IMG/VR virus record: IMGVR_UViG_3300034073_003786
Coordinates: 1-49,791 of that record
Source of the DNA: a virus
DNA length: 49,791 bases
Direction: 5' to 3' (one strand)
This document shows positions 40,148-47,236 of the stretch, piece by piece. The first letter of the stretch is position 1; each line of letters begins with the position of its first letter. Made by a program: the position numbers and the translations under genes. Under the pieces are notes generated by a model, which saw only the letters and a program-made list of their open reading frames with translations, had not been told where the DNA came from and searched no databases.

Positions 40148-40924
40148 TTAGACTGCTTTTTGATTCCCAGTCAGACTTGTATATAGTTCTCCTCTTACAA
40201 TTGCTTCGGTTGGTGTTAAATTAGATGGTCTGAAAACAACTCCAGAAGTTCCTGCCTGACCAGGAGACATTGGAACTCTGGACACTCTTCTAATTGGATC
40301 ATTATTTATTGATGTATGAGTATAAACTGAAAGACTTGTTGTTCTTCCAGAAATATAACGATCATATTCGAATGTAGCAGCAACTTTTAGCACATCAGAT
40401 GTCCCATATGAGATAGGTACACTTGAAATTGAAACAGGAAATAATCCTCTAAAAGTATATTCTATTTCTCTTCTGTAATCTCTATCAAACTTTATAATTC
40501 TAGTTTGATCTGATTTATATGTAGATGGATATTGCATCCTAATAAAATAATCATTTGAAATTGGATTGGCAGAAGATCCGCTAGCAATATAGTCCATCCA
40601 ATGTTCCAGTAATTTTAAAGTATTATAATTACTATCTACATAAAATTCTAATGTTATATTAGTATATAATCTTGTATGTGCTATCTTTTCTCTAATCCCA
40701 ATATATGGTGATACTTCTGCTGTAGCAAATGACGATGTTGGTAATGATGCAGAAAAACATAATAATCCAAAATCTCCACCAGTAAAAAATGGAGTAATAC
40801 CTTTAGTCAATAAAAAAGTTGATAACTCATTTGGAAGTCCACCAAATTGAACTTCATAATGAGATGTTTGTGCTAGATTTCCAAATAAAGATTTTACGCT
40901 AGATATACTTCTGGGAAAAGGCAC
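40148..40924 (-). CDS. 54: Baseplate tail-tube initiator, gp54-like, 258 aa
   Basis: Start GTG 40924 (no ATG nearby). The protein has the tube-like fold pattern also seen in gp48 (SHYEVQFGGLPNELSTFLL, LCFSASLPTSSFATAEVS, THTSINND) and a tube-specific helix (LKLLEHWMDYIASGSS). T4 gp54 (320 aa) caps the baseplate and starts tube polymerisation. It lies divergent from gp4, with its own late motif. Distinguishing gp54 from gp48 here rests on gp48 being a better fit for the gene at 42006. Confidence 0.72.
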   Translation of the reverse strand: MPFPRSISSVKSLFGNLAQTSHYEVQFGGLPNELSTFLLTKGITPFFTGGDFGLLCFSASLPTSSFATAEVSPYIGIREKIAHTRLYTNITLEFYVDSNYNTLKLLEHWMDYIASGSSANPISNDYFIRMQYPSTYKSDQTRIIKFDRDYRREIEYTFRGLFPVSISSVPISYGTSDVLKVAATFEYDRYISGRTTSLSVYTHTSINNDPIRRVSRVPMSPGQAGTSGVVFRPSNLTPTEAIVRGELYTSLTGNQKAV

Positions 40925-40964
40925 TCTAAATACCTATAAGTGATCTTTTATTATAAGTATTTAG
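40925..40964. promoter_or_regulatory. Divergent late promoter pair (palindrome)
   Basis: The 40-bp gap between gp54-like (minus) and gp4 (plus) is an imperfect palindrome: CTAAATACCTATAA on the plus strand (40926-40939) and CTAAATACTTATAA on the minus strand (40964-40951). Each points at its gene. The 12-mer AAATACTTATAA recurs at 46200-46211 (minus) next to a perfect TATAAATA. Confidence 0.65.
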
Positions 40965-41402
40965 ATGTCGTATAAGGGAAAATATCAACCATCATACCCC
41001 AAAAAATATAAAGGTGATCCCACAAATATTATTTACCGTTCATTGTGGGAAAGGCGTTTTATGTCTTATTGCGATTTAAATGAAAATATTTTGGAATGGG
41101 GAAGTGAAGAACTTGCTCTTCCTTATCGTTCCCCAATAGATGGAAAAATTCACAGATACGTTCCAGACTTTTATATCAAGGTAAAAGAAAATAATGGTTC
41201 AATTCAAAAGTATATTATAGAAATCAAACCAAAAAAACAAACAATAGAACCAAAAGTTCAAAAAAGAAAAACGAAAGGATATATTTTTGAAGTCACAGAA
41301 TGGGCAAGAAACCAAGCAAAATGGAAAGTCGCTGAAGAATTTTGTGAAGATCGACGATGGAAGTTTAAAATTCTCACCGAAGAAGATTTAGGTATTAAGT
41401 AA
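40965..41402 (+). CDS. 4: Head completion protein gp4 (PD-(D/E)XK-like), 145 aa
   Basis: Completes the DNA-filled head before tail joining in T4-like phages. Signature seen: MSYKGKYQPSYPKKYKGDPT, NIIYRSLWERRFMSYCDLN, WGSEELALPY, YVPDFYIKV and YIIEIKPKKQ. Glu 30, Pro-Asp 67-68 and EIK 86-88 fit a TnsA-like PD-(D/E)XK nuclease core. T4 gp4 is about 150 aa. It stops inside the next start (TAATG). A late-type motif lies 26-39 nt upstream. Confidence 0.92.
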   Translation: MSYKGKYQPSYPKKYKGDPTNIIYRSLWERRFMSYCDLNENILEWGSEELALPYRSPIDGKIHRYVPDFYIKVKENNGSIQKYIIEIKPKKQTIEPKVQKRKTKGYIFEVTEWARNQAKWKVAEEFCEDRRWKFKILTEEDLGIK

Positions 41403-41983
41403 TGGCACTCACAGGATATGAAAAACCAGAACTTGAAGATTATTCATTAAGTGAACTAAAAGAAATTGCAACCAATTATTATATACCTCATCAATATACT
41501 AAAACTGGTGCGACTAGTACAAACTATAGTCGTCTAAACAAAACTCAACTCATTTATATTATTAAATATGATGCAGACTACCAGAGAGCAAATCCAAAAT
41601 TAAGATCTGGTGGAAAAAAGGGACAAAGAAAATCAGAAAATAGAATTGCATCAATTAAAAGAGATTTAATTGGTATTGAAAGTCCTTCTGAATTGATGAA
41701 TATGATCATAGAAAGATTGCAAGATACTGAAAGTCAATATCCTTCTGGCGGCAAGTATTATACCTACATATATTATGCTAAGACACCAAATATTATTTAC
41801 GATCGTTATCCATTGATTATGGCATCAGAACCAATGGATTATGGTTTCTTTGGATTTAATTATCATTGGGGTAAAATGAGACAATATACTTTCAAGGAAG
41901 TTGCAAGTCCATTTTATGAAGTAACAGTTAATGAATTCAATACTCTTCGTTCTATTCCTTATGCCGATTTTCGACAAACTTAA
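41402..41983 (+). CDS. Conserved T4-like structural-region protein of unknown function, 193 aa
   Basis: Starts by TAATG overlap with gp4. Residues ~12-56 look like a SAP/Rho-N-type helix pair (YSLSELKEIATNYYIPHQYT, RLNKTQLIYIIKYDADY), often a nucleic-acid-binding unit. The C-terminal part has a distinctive block (YYTYIYYAKTPNIIYDRYPL, then GFFGFNYHWGKMRQYT), which I have seen in other large phages without a named function. Position between gp4 and gp48 suggests head or tail assembly. Real gene; role unknown. Confidence 0.7.
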   Translation: MALTGYEKPELEDYSLSELKEIATNYYIPHQYTKTGATSTNYSRLNKTQLIYIIKYDADYQRANPKLRSGGKKGQRKSENRIASIKRDLIGIESPSELMNMIIERLQDTESQYPSGGKYYTYIYYAKTPNIIYDRYPLIMASEPMDYGFFGFNYHWGKMRQYTFKEVASPFYEVTVNEFNTLRSIPYADFRQT

Positions 41984-41984
41984 A

Positions 41985-41992
41985 AATAAATA
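41985..41992 (+). promoter_or_regulatory. Candidate late promoter AATAAATA
   Basis: Plus strand, 13 nt before the gp48 ATG; the surrounding gap is A-rich, so the motif could be fortuitous. Confidence 0.4.
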
Positions 41993-42005
41993 GTTAAAAA
42001 AATAA

Positions 42006-42893
42006 ATGGCACAAATACTACGATATCCTAAAGCTAGTATTGGAAAAAATGACGATTTTTTCCAAATTGATGTTGTAGAATATAAACAACCTGGATTGAC
42101 TGCTGGTACTGTAGGATTAAATGCATTAAGAACAACTGATCAAGCATTACAAGGAAGTGTTCCCATAAGTACAATACTACTTCCTATGCCCCAGTCAGTG
42201 TCAGATTCTAATTCAGCAAATTGGGGAGAAAATACTTTAAATGCTGCTCTTGCAGCAGGTTTAATTGCGGGACAAGGAGTTATTGAAGGAGCAGATCCTT
42301 TTTCGGCAGCAGTAAAATCTGGTGCAGAAATATTTAAAAAATTTGAAAGTGCATTTACACAAGGAACAGGACAAAAAGTAACTTCAACAATATTTTCAAA
42401 GTTGGCAATTCAAGCACTCACTGGTCAAGATGCAAATATAAATGGATTAATTTCAAGAACAACTGGATCAGTAGTTAATCAAAATGTTGAAATGTTATTT
42501 CAAGGTGTAAATATTCGCACTGCGTTTCAATTTACTTTTGATTTAATTCCAAGATCTCAACCAGAAGCAGATGAAATAAAAAGAATTATAAAAACTTTTA
42601 AAAGAGAAATGACTCCCAGAAGAACAGGATCTGGATCTGGTGGCGGATTCTTTGTAAAATCACCAAATGTATTTAAAATTCAATATAGAACAGGGTCAAG
42701 ACCACATCCATTTTTAAATAAGTTTAAACCTTGTGCCTTAACAAACATGAGTGTTAATTATACAGGATCTGGTCAATATGCATCTTTTACTGATGCTACA
42801 CCAGTTCATATGATCCTAACTCTACAATTTCAAGAACTTTCTCCAATTTACGCAGAAGATTATCAAAGTATTACAGAAGGAGTTGGTTACTAA
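42006..42893 (+). CDS. 48: Baseplate tail-tube cap gp48, 295 aa
   Basis: N-terminus ILRYPKASIGKNDDFFQIDV, then GSVPISTILLPMPQSVSDSN, matches the 'I.LP.P..V.D' loop found in gp48-type proteins. The middle (QNVEMLFQGVNIRTAFQFTF, LIPRSQPEADEIKRIIKTFK) is the tube-like domain (T4: 'R.F.W.L.PRS..E....I..I...'). The C-terminus ends AEDYQSITEGVGY. T4 gp48 is 364 aa and caps the baseplate before tube growth. A TAATG overlap links it to gp53. Confidence 0.85.
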   Translation: MAQILRYPKASIGKNDDFFQIDVVEYKQPGLTAGTVGLNALRTTDQALQGSVPISTILLPMPQSVSDSNSANWGENTLNAALAAGLIAGQGVIEGADPFSAAVKSGAEIFKKFESAFTQGTGQKVTSTIFSKLAIQALTGQDANINGLISRTTGSVVNQNVEMLFQGVNIRTAFQFTFDLIPRSQPEADEIKRIIKTFKREMTPRRTGSGSGGGFFVKSPNVFKIQYRTGSRPHPFLNKFKPCALTNMSVNYTGSGQYASFTDATPVHMILTLQFQELSPIYAEDYQSITEGVGY

Positions 42894-43540
42894 TGACATA
42901 TTTTAGAGAACTTCCAAACGTACAATATCAATCTTTTCTTTCAGATAAACAATCATCTCAAGATTATTTTCTTGTAAAAAATATTTTTAGAAGAGTGAAA
43001 ATAAGAGATGATTTACAAAATATCTTTACTTTGTTCAATAAGTATCAAATCGTTGATGGTACAAGACCAGAATTAGTTGCAGAAGAAATTTATGGCAGTG
43101 TTGAATATGATTGGGTAGTTATTATTAGTGCAGGAATTACAGACATTAGAAATGAATGGCCTTTATCAAATAAAGACTTATACCATTATTGTGAGAGAAT
43201 CTATGGTAATGATTTAAATTCAATTCATCACTATGAAACAACTGAAGTAAAAGATGACAAAGGCAGATTGATATTACCTTCGGGTCAAATTGTAAATTCT
43301 AACTTTACAATACCAAATCCAATCTCACCACTACAAACTTTAAATCCTGTAGTTGGTATTAGTAATTATGAGTATGAAACAATCAAAAATAATGAAAAAG
43401 GTTTGATTTATCTTTTAAAACCAGAGTATCTTCAAACTGCTCTGAAAGACATGAGAAGAGAATTATTTTACGATGAATCTTCTCAATACATTGATCAACA
43501 AACAATTAAAACCGAAAATACTTATATTACTTTACCATAA
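42893..43540 (+). CDS. 53: Baseplate wedge gp53, 215 aa
   Basis: Signature stretch: FTLFNKYQIVDGTRPELVAE, EIYGSVEYDWVVIISAGITD, IRNEWPLSNKDLYHYCERIY, which fits the gp53 family (strand-helix followed by 'NEWPLS...L..Y'). In T4 it is a wedge part that joins wedges to the hub. It is the last plus-strand gene and its stop overlaps the 3' end of the convergent Mom-like gene by 9 nt, leaving no space for a separate terminator. Confidence 0.85.
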   Translation: MTYFRELPNVQYQSFLSDKQSSQDYFLVKNIFRRVKIRDDLQNIFTLFNKYQIVDGTRPELVAEEIYGSVEYDWVVIISAGITDIRNEWPLSNKDLYHYCERIYGNDLNSIHHYETTEVKDDKGRLILPSGQIVNSNFTIPNPISPLQTLNPVVGISNYEYETIKNNEKGLIYLLKPEYLQTALKDMRRELFYDESSQYIDQQTIKTENTYITLP

Positions 43541-44119
43541 TAGTTTTAAACTCTTATCAAACATCATCACATATCGGTGCTTTCGGGAGCGTTCTTTCCA
43601 TTCTCCTTCAGCATCTTTTACTTTGCCACGAGAGTGCTTAGTTCCGTCTGCATAGTAGAAATCTTTCTTTGGATCTGTGAGACCTGCGTATACAAAATTA
43701 CAAGCGCGATAGATTGTGCCAGAATGAAAATCACTATCAGCGTAAGAGATGATTGCTTTAACCTCAGTATCCTTCCGTAACTGTCTAATCGATCTTGAAA
43801 CAAACCAAGAAGTGATATTATGCTCTGCAGATTGCGTGTCTGGGTGTATGCAGAGTCTTGATAATTCAAATAGTCCTTGTTGCTCATTTCGTTCTAATCC
43901 AAAAGCACCTTTAGCGATTTCAGGAACAGGAAGTCCAGTGAAAATTACTGTCCCAAATAATTGTCCGATATTTAAAGGGCAAAAGTCATTTTTCTTGAAG
44001 AGACCATAATTATATCCAGAACGATACCCCTTTGAAAAATCTTTGAGATAATGATAAGTCAGTAGAAGTTCTTCTGCTTGCTTCTTTGTGATGCGATCCA
44101 AGTAGTAATCAGATTTCAT
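43532..44119 (-). CDS. Mom-like DNA adenine modification protein, 195 aa
   Basis: A GNAT-fold relative of phage Mu Mom, which converts adenine in DNA to N6-carbamoylmethyl-adenine and protects phage DNA from restriction. Pattern seen: TKKQAEELLLTYHYLKDFSK, LFGTVIFTGLP, GLFELSRLCIHPDTQSAEHN, IISYADSDFHSGTIYRACNF, VYAGLTDPKKDFYY. In Mom-type proteins the SYAD...H.GT.Y.A.N motif is conserved. It is flanked by a terminator 1-30 nt upstream. The substrate may differ from Mu. Confidence 0.78.
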   Translation of the reverse strand: MKSDYYLDRITKKQAEELLLTYHYLKDFSKGYRSGYNYGLFKKNDFCPLNIGQLFGTVIFTGLPVPEIAKGAFGLERNEQQGLFELSRLCIHPDTQSAEHNITSWFVSRSIRQLRKDTEVKAIISYADSDFHSGTIYRACNFVYAGLTDPKKDFYYADGTKHSRGKVKDAEGEWKERSRKHRYVMMFDKSLKLLW

Positions 44120-44149
44120 AAAAAAGAGGGAGGATCTCTAACCTCCCTC
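44120..44149 (-). terminator. Terminator of the gp32 operon, directly before mom-like ATG
   Basis: Minus strand: GAGGGAGG (44142-44149), an 8-nt loop and CCTCCCTC (44126-44133), then six T and ATG. The only Shine-Dalgarno-like bases near the ATG are inside the stem. TATAAT lies at 44152-44157 just upstream of it. Confidence 0.85.
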
Positions 44150-44166
44150 ATATTATAGCACAGAAT

Positions 44167-45087
44167 TTATTCCGCCAATTTTGCGAAATACGACAAGGTG
44201 TCTTCCTCATCTTCATCATCCTCAACCGCAGCGGTGCGGCGAGTGGGTTGAAGATTGTTAAGTTCACTACGAAGATCATCATCAAGTTCCTTCACAAGAC
44301 CACGAGAATACTCTTCCTCATCCTCAACTTCTTCATCCATACGCTTAGATGCTTTTCCAAGAACAGAATCAAGACGCTTTTTCAGTTCTTCATAAGTCTT
44401 GAACTCACTAGGAGACATGAATTCTGCAAGAGAATACTGTTTCTTCCAGATTGCTTCCAGGGCATCATCATCATTGAGAAGAGCACCAGCAGAAGCAAAT
44501 TCGCTAGAATCATAGTTACGATAACCAGCAACGTTCTTTGCTTTCAGTTTAAAGTTGGCACCAGTCCAAAAATCAAAAGGATCAATTGCTTGCTCATCTT
44601 CAAACTCAGGTTGCATTGCTTCAGTAATCTTATCAAAGATTTTCTTACCATATTTGAAGAGGAAGACTTTACCTTCGTTTTCGGGATTAGCAGGATCCTT
44701 CACCACATAGATGTTAGAAACATAAGTCAGTTTACGCTTCTGCTTACGGGCAACTTCTTTACCAGCATCAGTGCCATTATTCCAGAGACTAGAGTTGTGC
44801 TCACACACAGGGCACTTTTGATTGATAGAAGTAAGACAGTTATCAATCAACCAACCACCAGGGCCTTGGAAAGCATGAGAATATACTTTCACAAAAGGAA
44901 TGTCTTCTCCATCAGGTGCGGGAAGGAATCGAATAACTGCATAACCATTACCAGATTTGTCGCAATCAAGTTTCCATACACGGTCGTCACCAGTACTACC
45001 GCTAGTATTCATTTTTTCTACTTCTTTCACCAGTTTTTCGGTGAGAGAACCAAGTTTGGATTGTTTTTTAAGATCGGCAAATGCCAT
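44167..45087 (-). CDS. 32: Single-stranded DNA-binding protein gp32, 306 aa
   Basis: Coats ssDNA in replication, recombination and repair. N-terminal basic helix (FADLKKQSKLGSLTEKLVKE), core OB region with KLDCDKSGNGYAVIRFLPAP, metal motif region QKCPVCEHNSSLWNNGTDAG (CxxC of the zinc site), DPFDFWTGANFKLKAK, and a long acidic tail (EDEEDTLSYFAKLAE) that contacts partner proteins. T4 gp32 is 301 aa. Its promoter (TTGACT-17-TATACT) lies upstream, and it forms the last part of the gp59-DUF1825-gp32 group. Confidence 0.95.
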   Translation of the reverse strand: MAFADLKKQSKLGSLTEKLVKEVEKMNTSGSTGDDRVWKLDCDKSGNGYAVIRFLPAPDGEDIPFVKVYSHAFQGPGGWLIDNCLTSINQKCPVCEHNSSLWNNGTDAGKEVARKQKRKLTYVSNIYVVKDPANPENEGKVFLFKYGKKIFDKITEAMQPEFEDEQAIDPFDFWTGANFKLKAKNVAGYRNYDSSEFASAGALLNDDDALEAIWKKQYSLAEFMSPSEFKTYEELKKRLDSVLGKASKRMDEEVEDEEEYSRGLVKELDDDLRSELNNLQPTRRTAAVEDDEDEEDTLSYFAKLAE

Positions 45088-45128
45088 TGGATACCTCGGA
45101 TAAATTGGATTCGGGGGATTACTCAGAT

Positions 45129-45157
45129 AGTATAACAGGATTTGGAGGATCAGTCAA
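45129..45157 (-). promoter_or_regulatory. Sigma70-type promoter for gp32
   Basis: TTGACT (45152-45157), 17-nt spacer, TATACT (45129-45134) on the minus strand; it lies partly in the end of the DUF1825 gene. ATG 45087 is 41 nt downstream. Confidence 0.85.
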
Positions 45158-45479
45158 GATATTTTTTGAGAGATTCAATCGTCTTTGTCATACTAGTGAA
45201 TAAAACTTGCATATCAGTCTCTGGAGAAAATCCCATAAGTGCGACTGATTTACGAAGGTTCTCTTTCATCTCAACCGCTTGTGGGTCGTCTGAGAGAGAT
45301 AACCTAGTATACATTACTCTTTGCTTTTCTAGCAAGAGTTCTAGTTTTTCAATGTGTTCTAATTTTGTTTCGCTGTCCATCATACCGAAAGTAAGAATAC
45401 TTCCGTATATTTGTTCTTGTAGTTTGTTAATTTCCCTTAATTCATCTTGAATAATATCAGAATCGAAAAAACTACTCAT
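45150..45479 (-). CDS. DUF1825 family protein, 109 aa
   Basis: Matches the cyanobacterial DUF1825 pattern (PF08855): SSFFDSDIIQDELREINKLQ, KLEHIEKLELLLEKQRVMYT, RLSLSDDPQAVEMKENLRKS, ALMGFSPE. Helical, soluble; function unknown in hosts. Homologues occur in cyanomyoviruses near gp32 and gp59, which is also seen here, so it is probably linked to DNA replication or to host control, by inference. ATG 45479 overlaps the gp59 stop by 8 nt. Confidence 0.87.
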   Translation of the reverse strand: MSSFFDSDIIQDELREINKLQEQIYGSILTFGMMDSETKLEHIEKLELLLEKQRVMYTRLSLSDDPQAVEMKENLRKSVALMGFSPETDMQVLFTSMTKTIESLKKYLD

Positions 45480-46068
45480 TTATAATTTCCCGTAAAATTT
45501 TCTTGTAAAAGAACACGTCAATATTTATGAACGGCATGTATTTTTTGATTTTTAAACTTACGGTTTCCCACACAGGATCTAGAAGTTTTTTATCAAAATC
45601 TTTTGAAAAATGAAATATTTTTTCGTATATTATTAAAGTTTCTAGCGATAGTTGCCCGCTTAGAAATTTTTTGAGGATTGGTGGATGACCTCTGGAACAA
45701 TTCAAGGCATCCTCTAATTTTGTTTCCAAGAGTAATTCGTTGCTTTGCTCTTTGAATAAGTAAGTCAAACTCTGCTGTCTTCGCATCCACTCTTGGTAGG
45801 TTCTTTCTCCAGAATTTATAATTTGACCAATCCATAAGTTACTCGGGGAATCCGCTGCCACAAAGTTTGATACTAAAAAATCTACGACTTCTTTATCATT
45901 ATATTTTCTCGATGTCTTTTCGAACCAATATTTATCGGCACGACGGTTAAAGGAAGTAATGGTTGCCCTAACTTTCTTGTTATATTTGAAGTAATCGTAA
46001 TTTATATTACTGAAATGTGATTTTTGGGCAAGGTATTCACAATAAACTTGATAGGGAGTCACCTTCAA
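45472..46068 (-). CDS. 59: Helicase loader gp59, 198 aa
   Basis: In T4, gp59 loads the gp41 helicase on gp32-coated DNA. Matches in order: TPYQVYCEYLAQKSHFSNIN, TITSFNRRADKYWFEKTSRK, WIGQIINSGERTYQEW, and the C-terminal helical domain VWETVSLKIKKYMPFINIDV. T4 gp59 is 217 aa. The start is a TTG at 46068 or, as an alternative, a GTG at 46062; neither has a good Shine-Dalgarno sequence. A consensus early promoter is at 46092-46120. Confidence 0.88.
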   Translation of the reverse strand: MKVTPYQVYCEYLAQKSHFSNINYDYFKYNKKVRATITSFNRRADKYWFEKTSRKYNDKEVVDFLVSNFVAADSPSNLWIGQIINSGERTYQEWMRRQQSLTYLFKEQSNELLLETKLEDALNCSRGHPPILKKFLSGQLSLETLIIYEKIFHFSKDFDKKLLDPVWETVSLKIKKYMPFINIDVFFYKKILREIINE

Positions 46069-46091
46069 AGTGTTAAATTATCTCACTATGT

Positions 46092-46120
46092 ATTATGACA
46101 TACTTCAAGAATATTGTCAA
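46092..46120 (-). promoter_or_regulatory. Sigma70-type promoter for gp59
   Basis: TTGACA (46115-46120), 17-nt spacer, CATAAT (46092-46097) on the minus strand. Start codon 24 nt downstream. Confidence 0.85.
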
Positions 46121-46192
46121 TAGGCGACAAAGGATACATTACATTTTCTTTTTCCACTTATCTTTATTTTTCTGAATACATTTCTGCTTTGA

Positions 46193-46258
46193 CTGTCGTT
46201 ATAAGTATTTATACAAGAAAAGGGTCATAAAGACCCCATTCTGCTTGAATAACGACAG
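46193..46258 (-). terminator. Terminator and late-promoter region with a nested inverted repeat
   Basis: Outer arms CTGTCGTTAT (46193-46202) and ATAACGACAG (46249-46258) pair over 10 bp. The inner hairpin GGGTC-ATAAA-GACCC (46222-46236) followed by TTTTCTTG on the minus strand is the terminator after gp33. Between them lies TATAAATA (46206-46213), the exact T4 late motif, read on the minus strand. This lies in a 214-nt gene-free gap (46069-46282). Confidence 0.7.
46206..46213 (-). promoter_or_regulatory. Late promoter TATAAATA
   Basis: Exact T4 consensus late motif, minus strand, 138 nt before gp59. It shares the 12-mer AAATACTTATAA with the 40925-40964 divergent pair. Confidence 0.65.
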
Positions 46259-46282
46259 ACAAGCATCATTATTTAGTTATAA

Positions 46283-46543
46283 TCATAAAGGCAATTTTGC
46301 TCTAGATGTTTTTTTCATAAAATTGAGACGTGTTGCGTCCCACTTTAACCTTTCTTTCAAAGGCTTTGAAATGAGTTTCGTTACCGATTCTACCTCAAGT
46401 CCATTGATTTCACAATAGTGGCAAATTGCATCAATGTAATTAATATTTTCAGTTGCCACAATATGTTCAATTTCTAAAGCAAATTTAGAAGGTGTTAAAA
46501 ATTTATTTTCTATTGCTTGTTCTAATTCTTTATTCTTTTCCAT
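46283..46543 (-). CDS. 33: Late-transcription coactivator gp33, 86 aa
   Basis: In T4, gp33 bridges the sliding clamp and RNA polymerase to fire late promoters. Matches: LEIEHIVATENINYIDAICH, YCEINGLEVESVTKLISKPL, KERLKWDATRLNFM; T4 has the pattern 'FGMSYLEATTAFLEENSIP'. Start ATG 46543 (MEKNKELEQAIENKF) overlaps the nuclease gene by 14 nt; a longer in-frame start to 46642 lies inside that gene. Length is shorter than T4 (112 aa). It is coupled to the PD-(D/E)XK gene. Confidence 0.85.
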   Translation of the reverse strand: MEKNKELEQAIENKFLTPSKFALEIEHIVATENINYIDAICHYCEINGLEVESVTKLISKPLKERLKWDATRLNFMKKTSRAKLPL

Positions 46544-47210
46544 ATTGTTCCAGTTTATCTCTAACAAACTTTCTAATGTATTCGGTGAGTAGTTTGATGT
46601 ACTTTGATTTGTCTCTTTCTTCATAGATAACGCATTCTCCATTCTCGCAAGCCATAATAATTACAAGTTTTTTAACGGGTATGTCAGTTAGTTCATAGAA
46701 CATACATGCATAAGCAGCACACTGAACAAAATAATGTTCAATCCACTCCCGTGGTTTTGGTTTTTTAGACGTTTTAAAGTCAATTATTGCTAATTCACCA
46801 TCAAACTCTGCGATACAATCAACGGTTCCTGCTACTCCAAGAACTTTGCTGTATAAGGAACTTTCAAGAGCATAAACATTATTTATACGATTTAAATCTG
46901 GTTTGGCAATTTTAAATAAAAATTGTGACAAAGGTTGAACCTCTGGAAGATCTTCATTTTTTAAAAGATGTTCAACCAAAGTGTGCATATCAGTTCCTCG
47001 ACTAGTTGCCTGTCGAGTAATCTTATCTGCTTTTTCTTCACCAACCTTTTTACGCCAGTTTGCAAAAAACTGACGATTTTTATGACTTGTAACAGAAGTA
47101 ATAGAAACTAAACGGAGAAGTTCTTCTTCATCTGGAACTTTATAATATCGAACACCATCTATAGTCTCCCTTTCAAGTTTAGGGAGATTCACTTCAATAT
47201 GATTGAACAT
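46530..47210 (-). CDS. PD-(D/E)XK superfamily exonuclease (Cas4/RecB-like), 226 aa
   Basis: Core motifs: GVAGTVDCIAEFDGELAIID followed by FKTSKKPKP (D and D-x-K of PD-(D/E)XK), and VQCAAYACMFYE (QxxxY of RecB-type nucleases). N-terminal strand RYYKVPDEEELLRLVSITSV. Likely an ssDNA or dsDNA exonuclease in phage recombination or DNA degradation. Between PhoH and gp33, as in other cyanomyoviruses. Cys are few, so an Fe-S cluster is not evident. Confidence 0.85.
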   Translation of the reverse strand: MFNHIEVNLPKLERETIDGVRYYKVPDEEELLRLVSITSVTSHKNRQFFANWRKKVGEEKADKITRQATSRGTDMHTLVEHLLKNEDLPEVQPLSQFLFKIAKPDLNRINNVYALESSLYSKVLGVAGTVDCIAEFDGELAIIDFKTSKKPKPREWIEHYFVQCAAYACMFYELTDIPVKKLVIIMACENGECVIYEERDKSKYIKLLTEYIRKFVRDKLEQYGKE

Positions 47211-47230
47211 TAAGACCTCATTTTGTACAT

Positions 47231-47236
47231 ATTATA
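47231..47236 (-). promoter_or_regulatory. Candidate -10 element before the nuclease gene
   Basis: TATAAT, 20 nt before ATG 47210; no good -35. It lies in the 26-nt gap after PhoH. Confidence 0.35.

Noticed and set aside
43618-43887. Minus-strand 89-codon frame with a hydrophobic segment inside the mom-like gene
   Set aside because: Lies wholly inside the recognised Mom-like reading frame without its own ribosome site.
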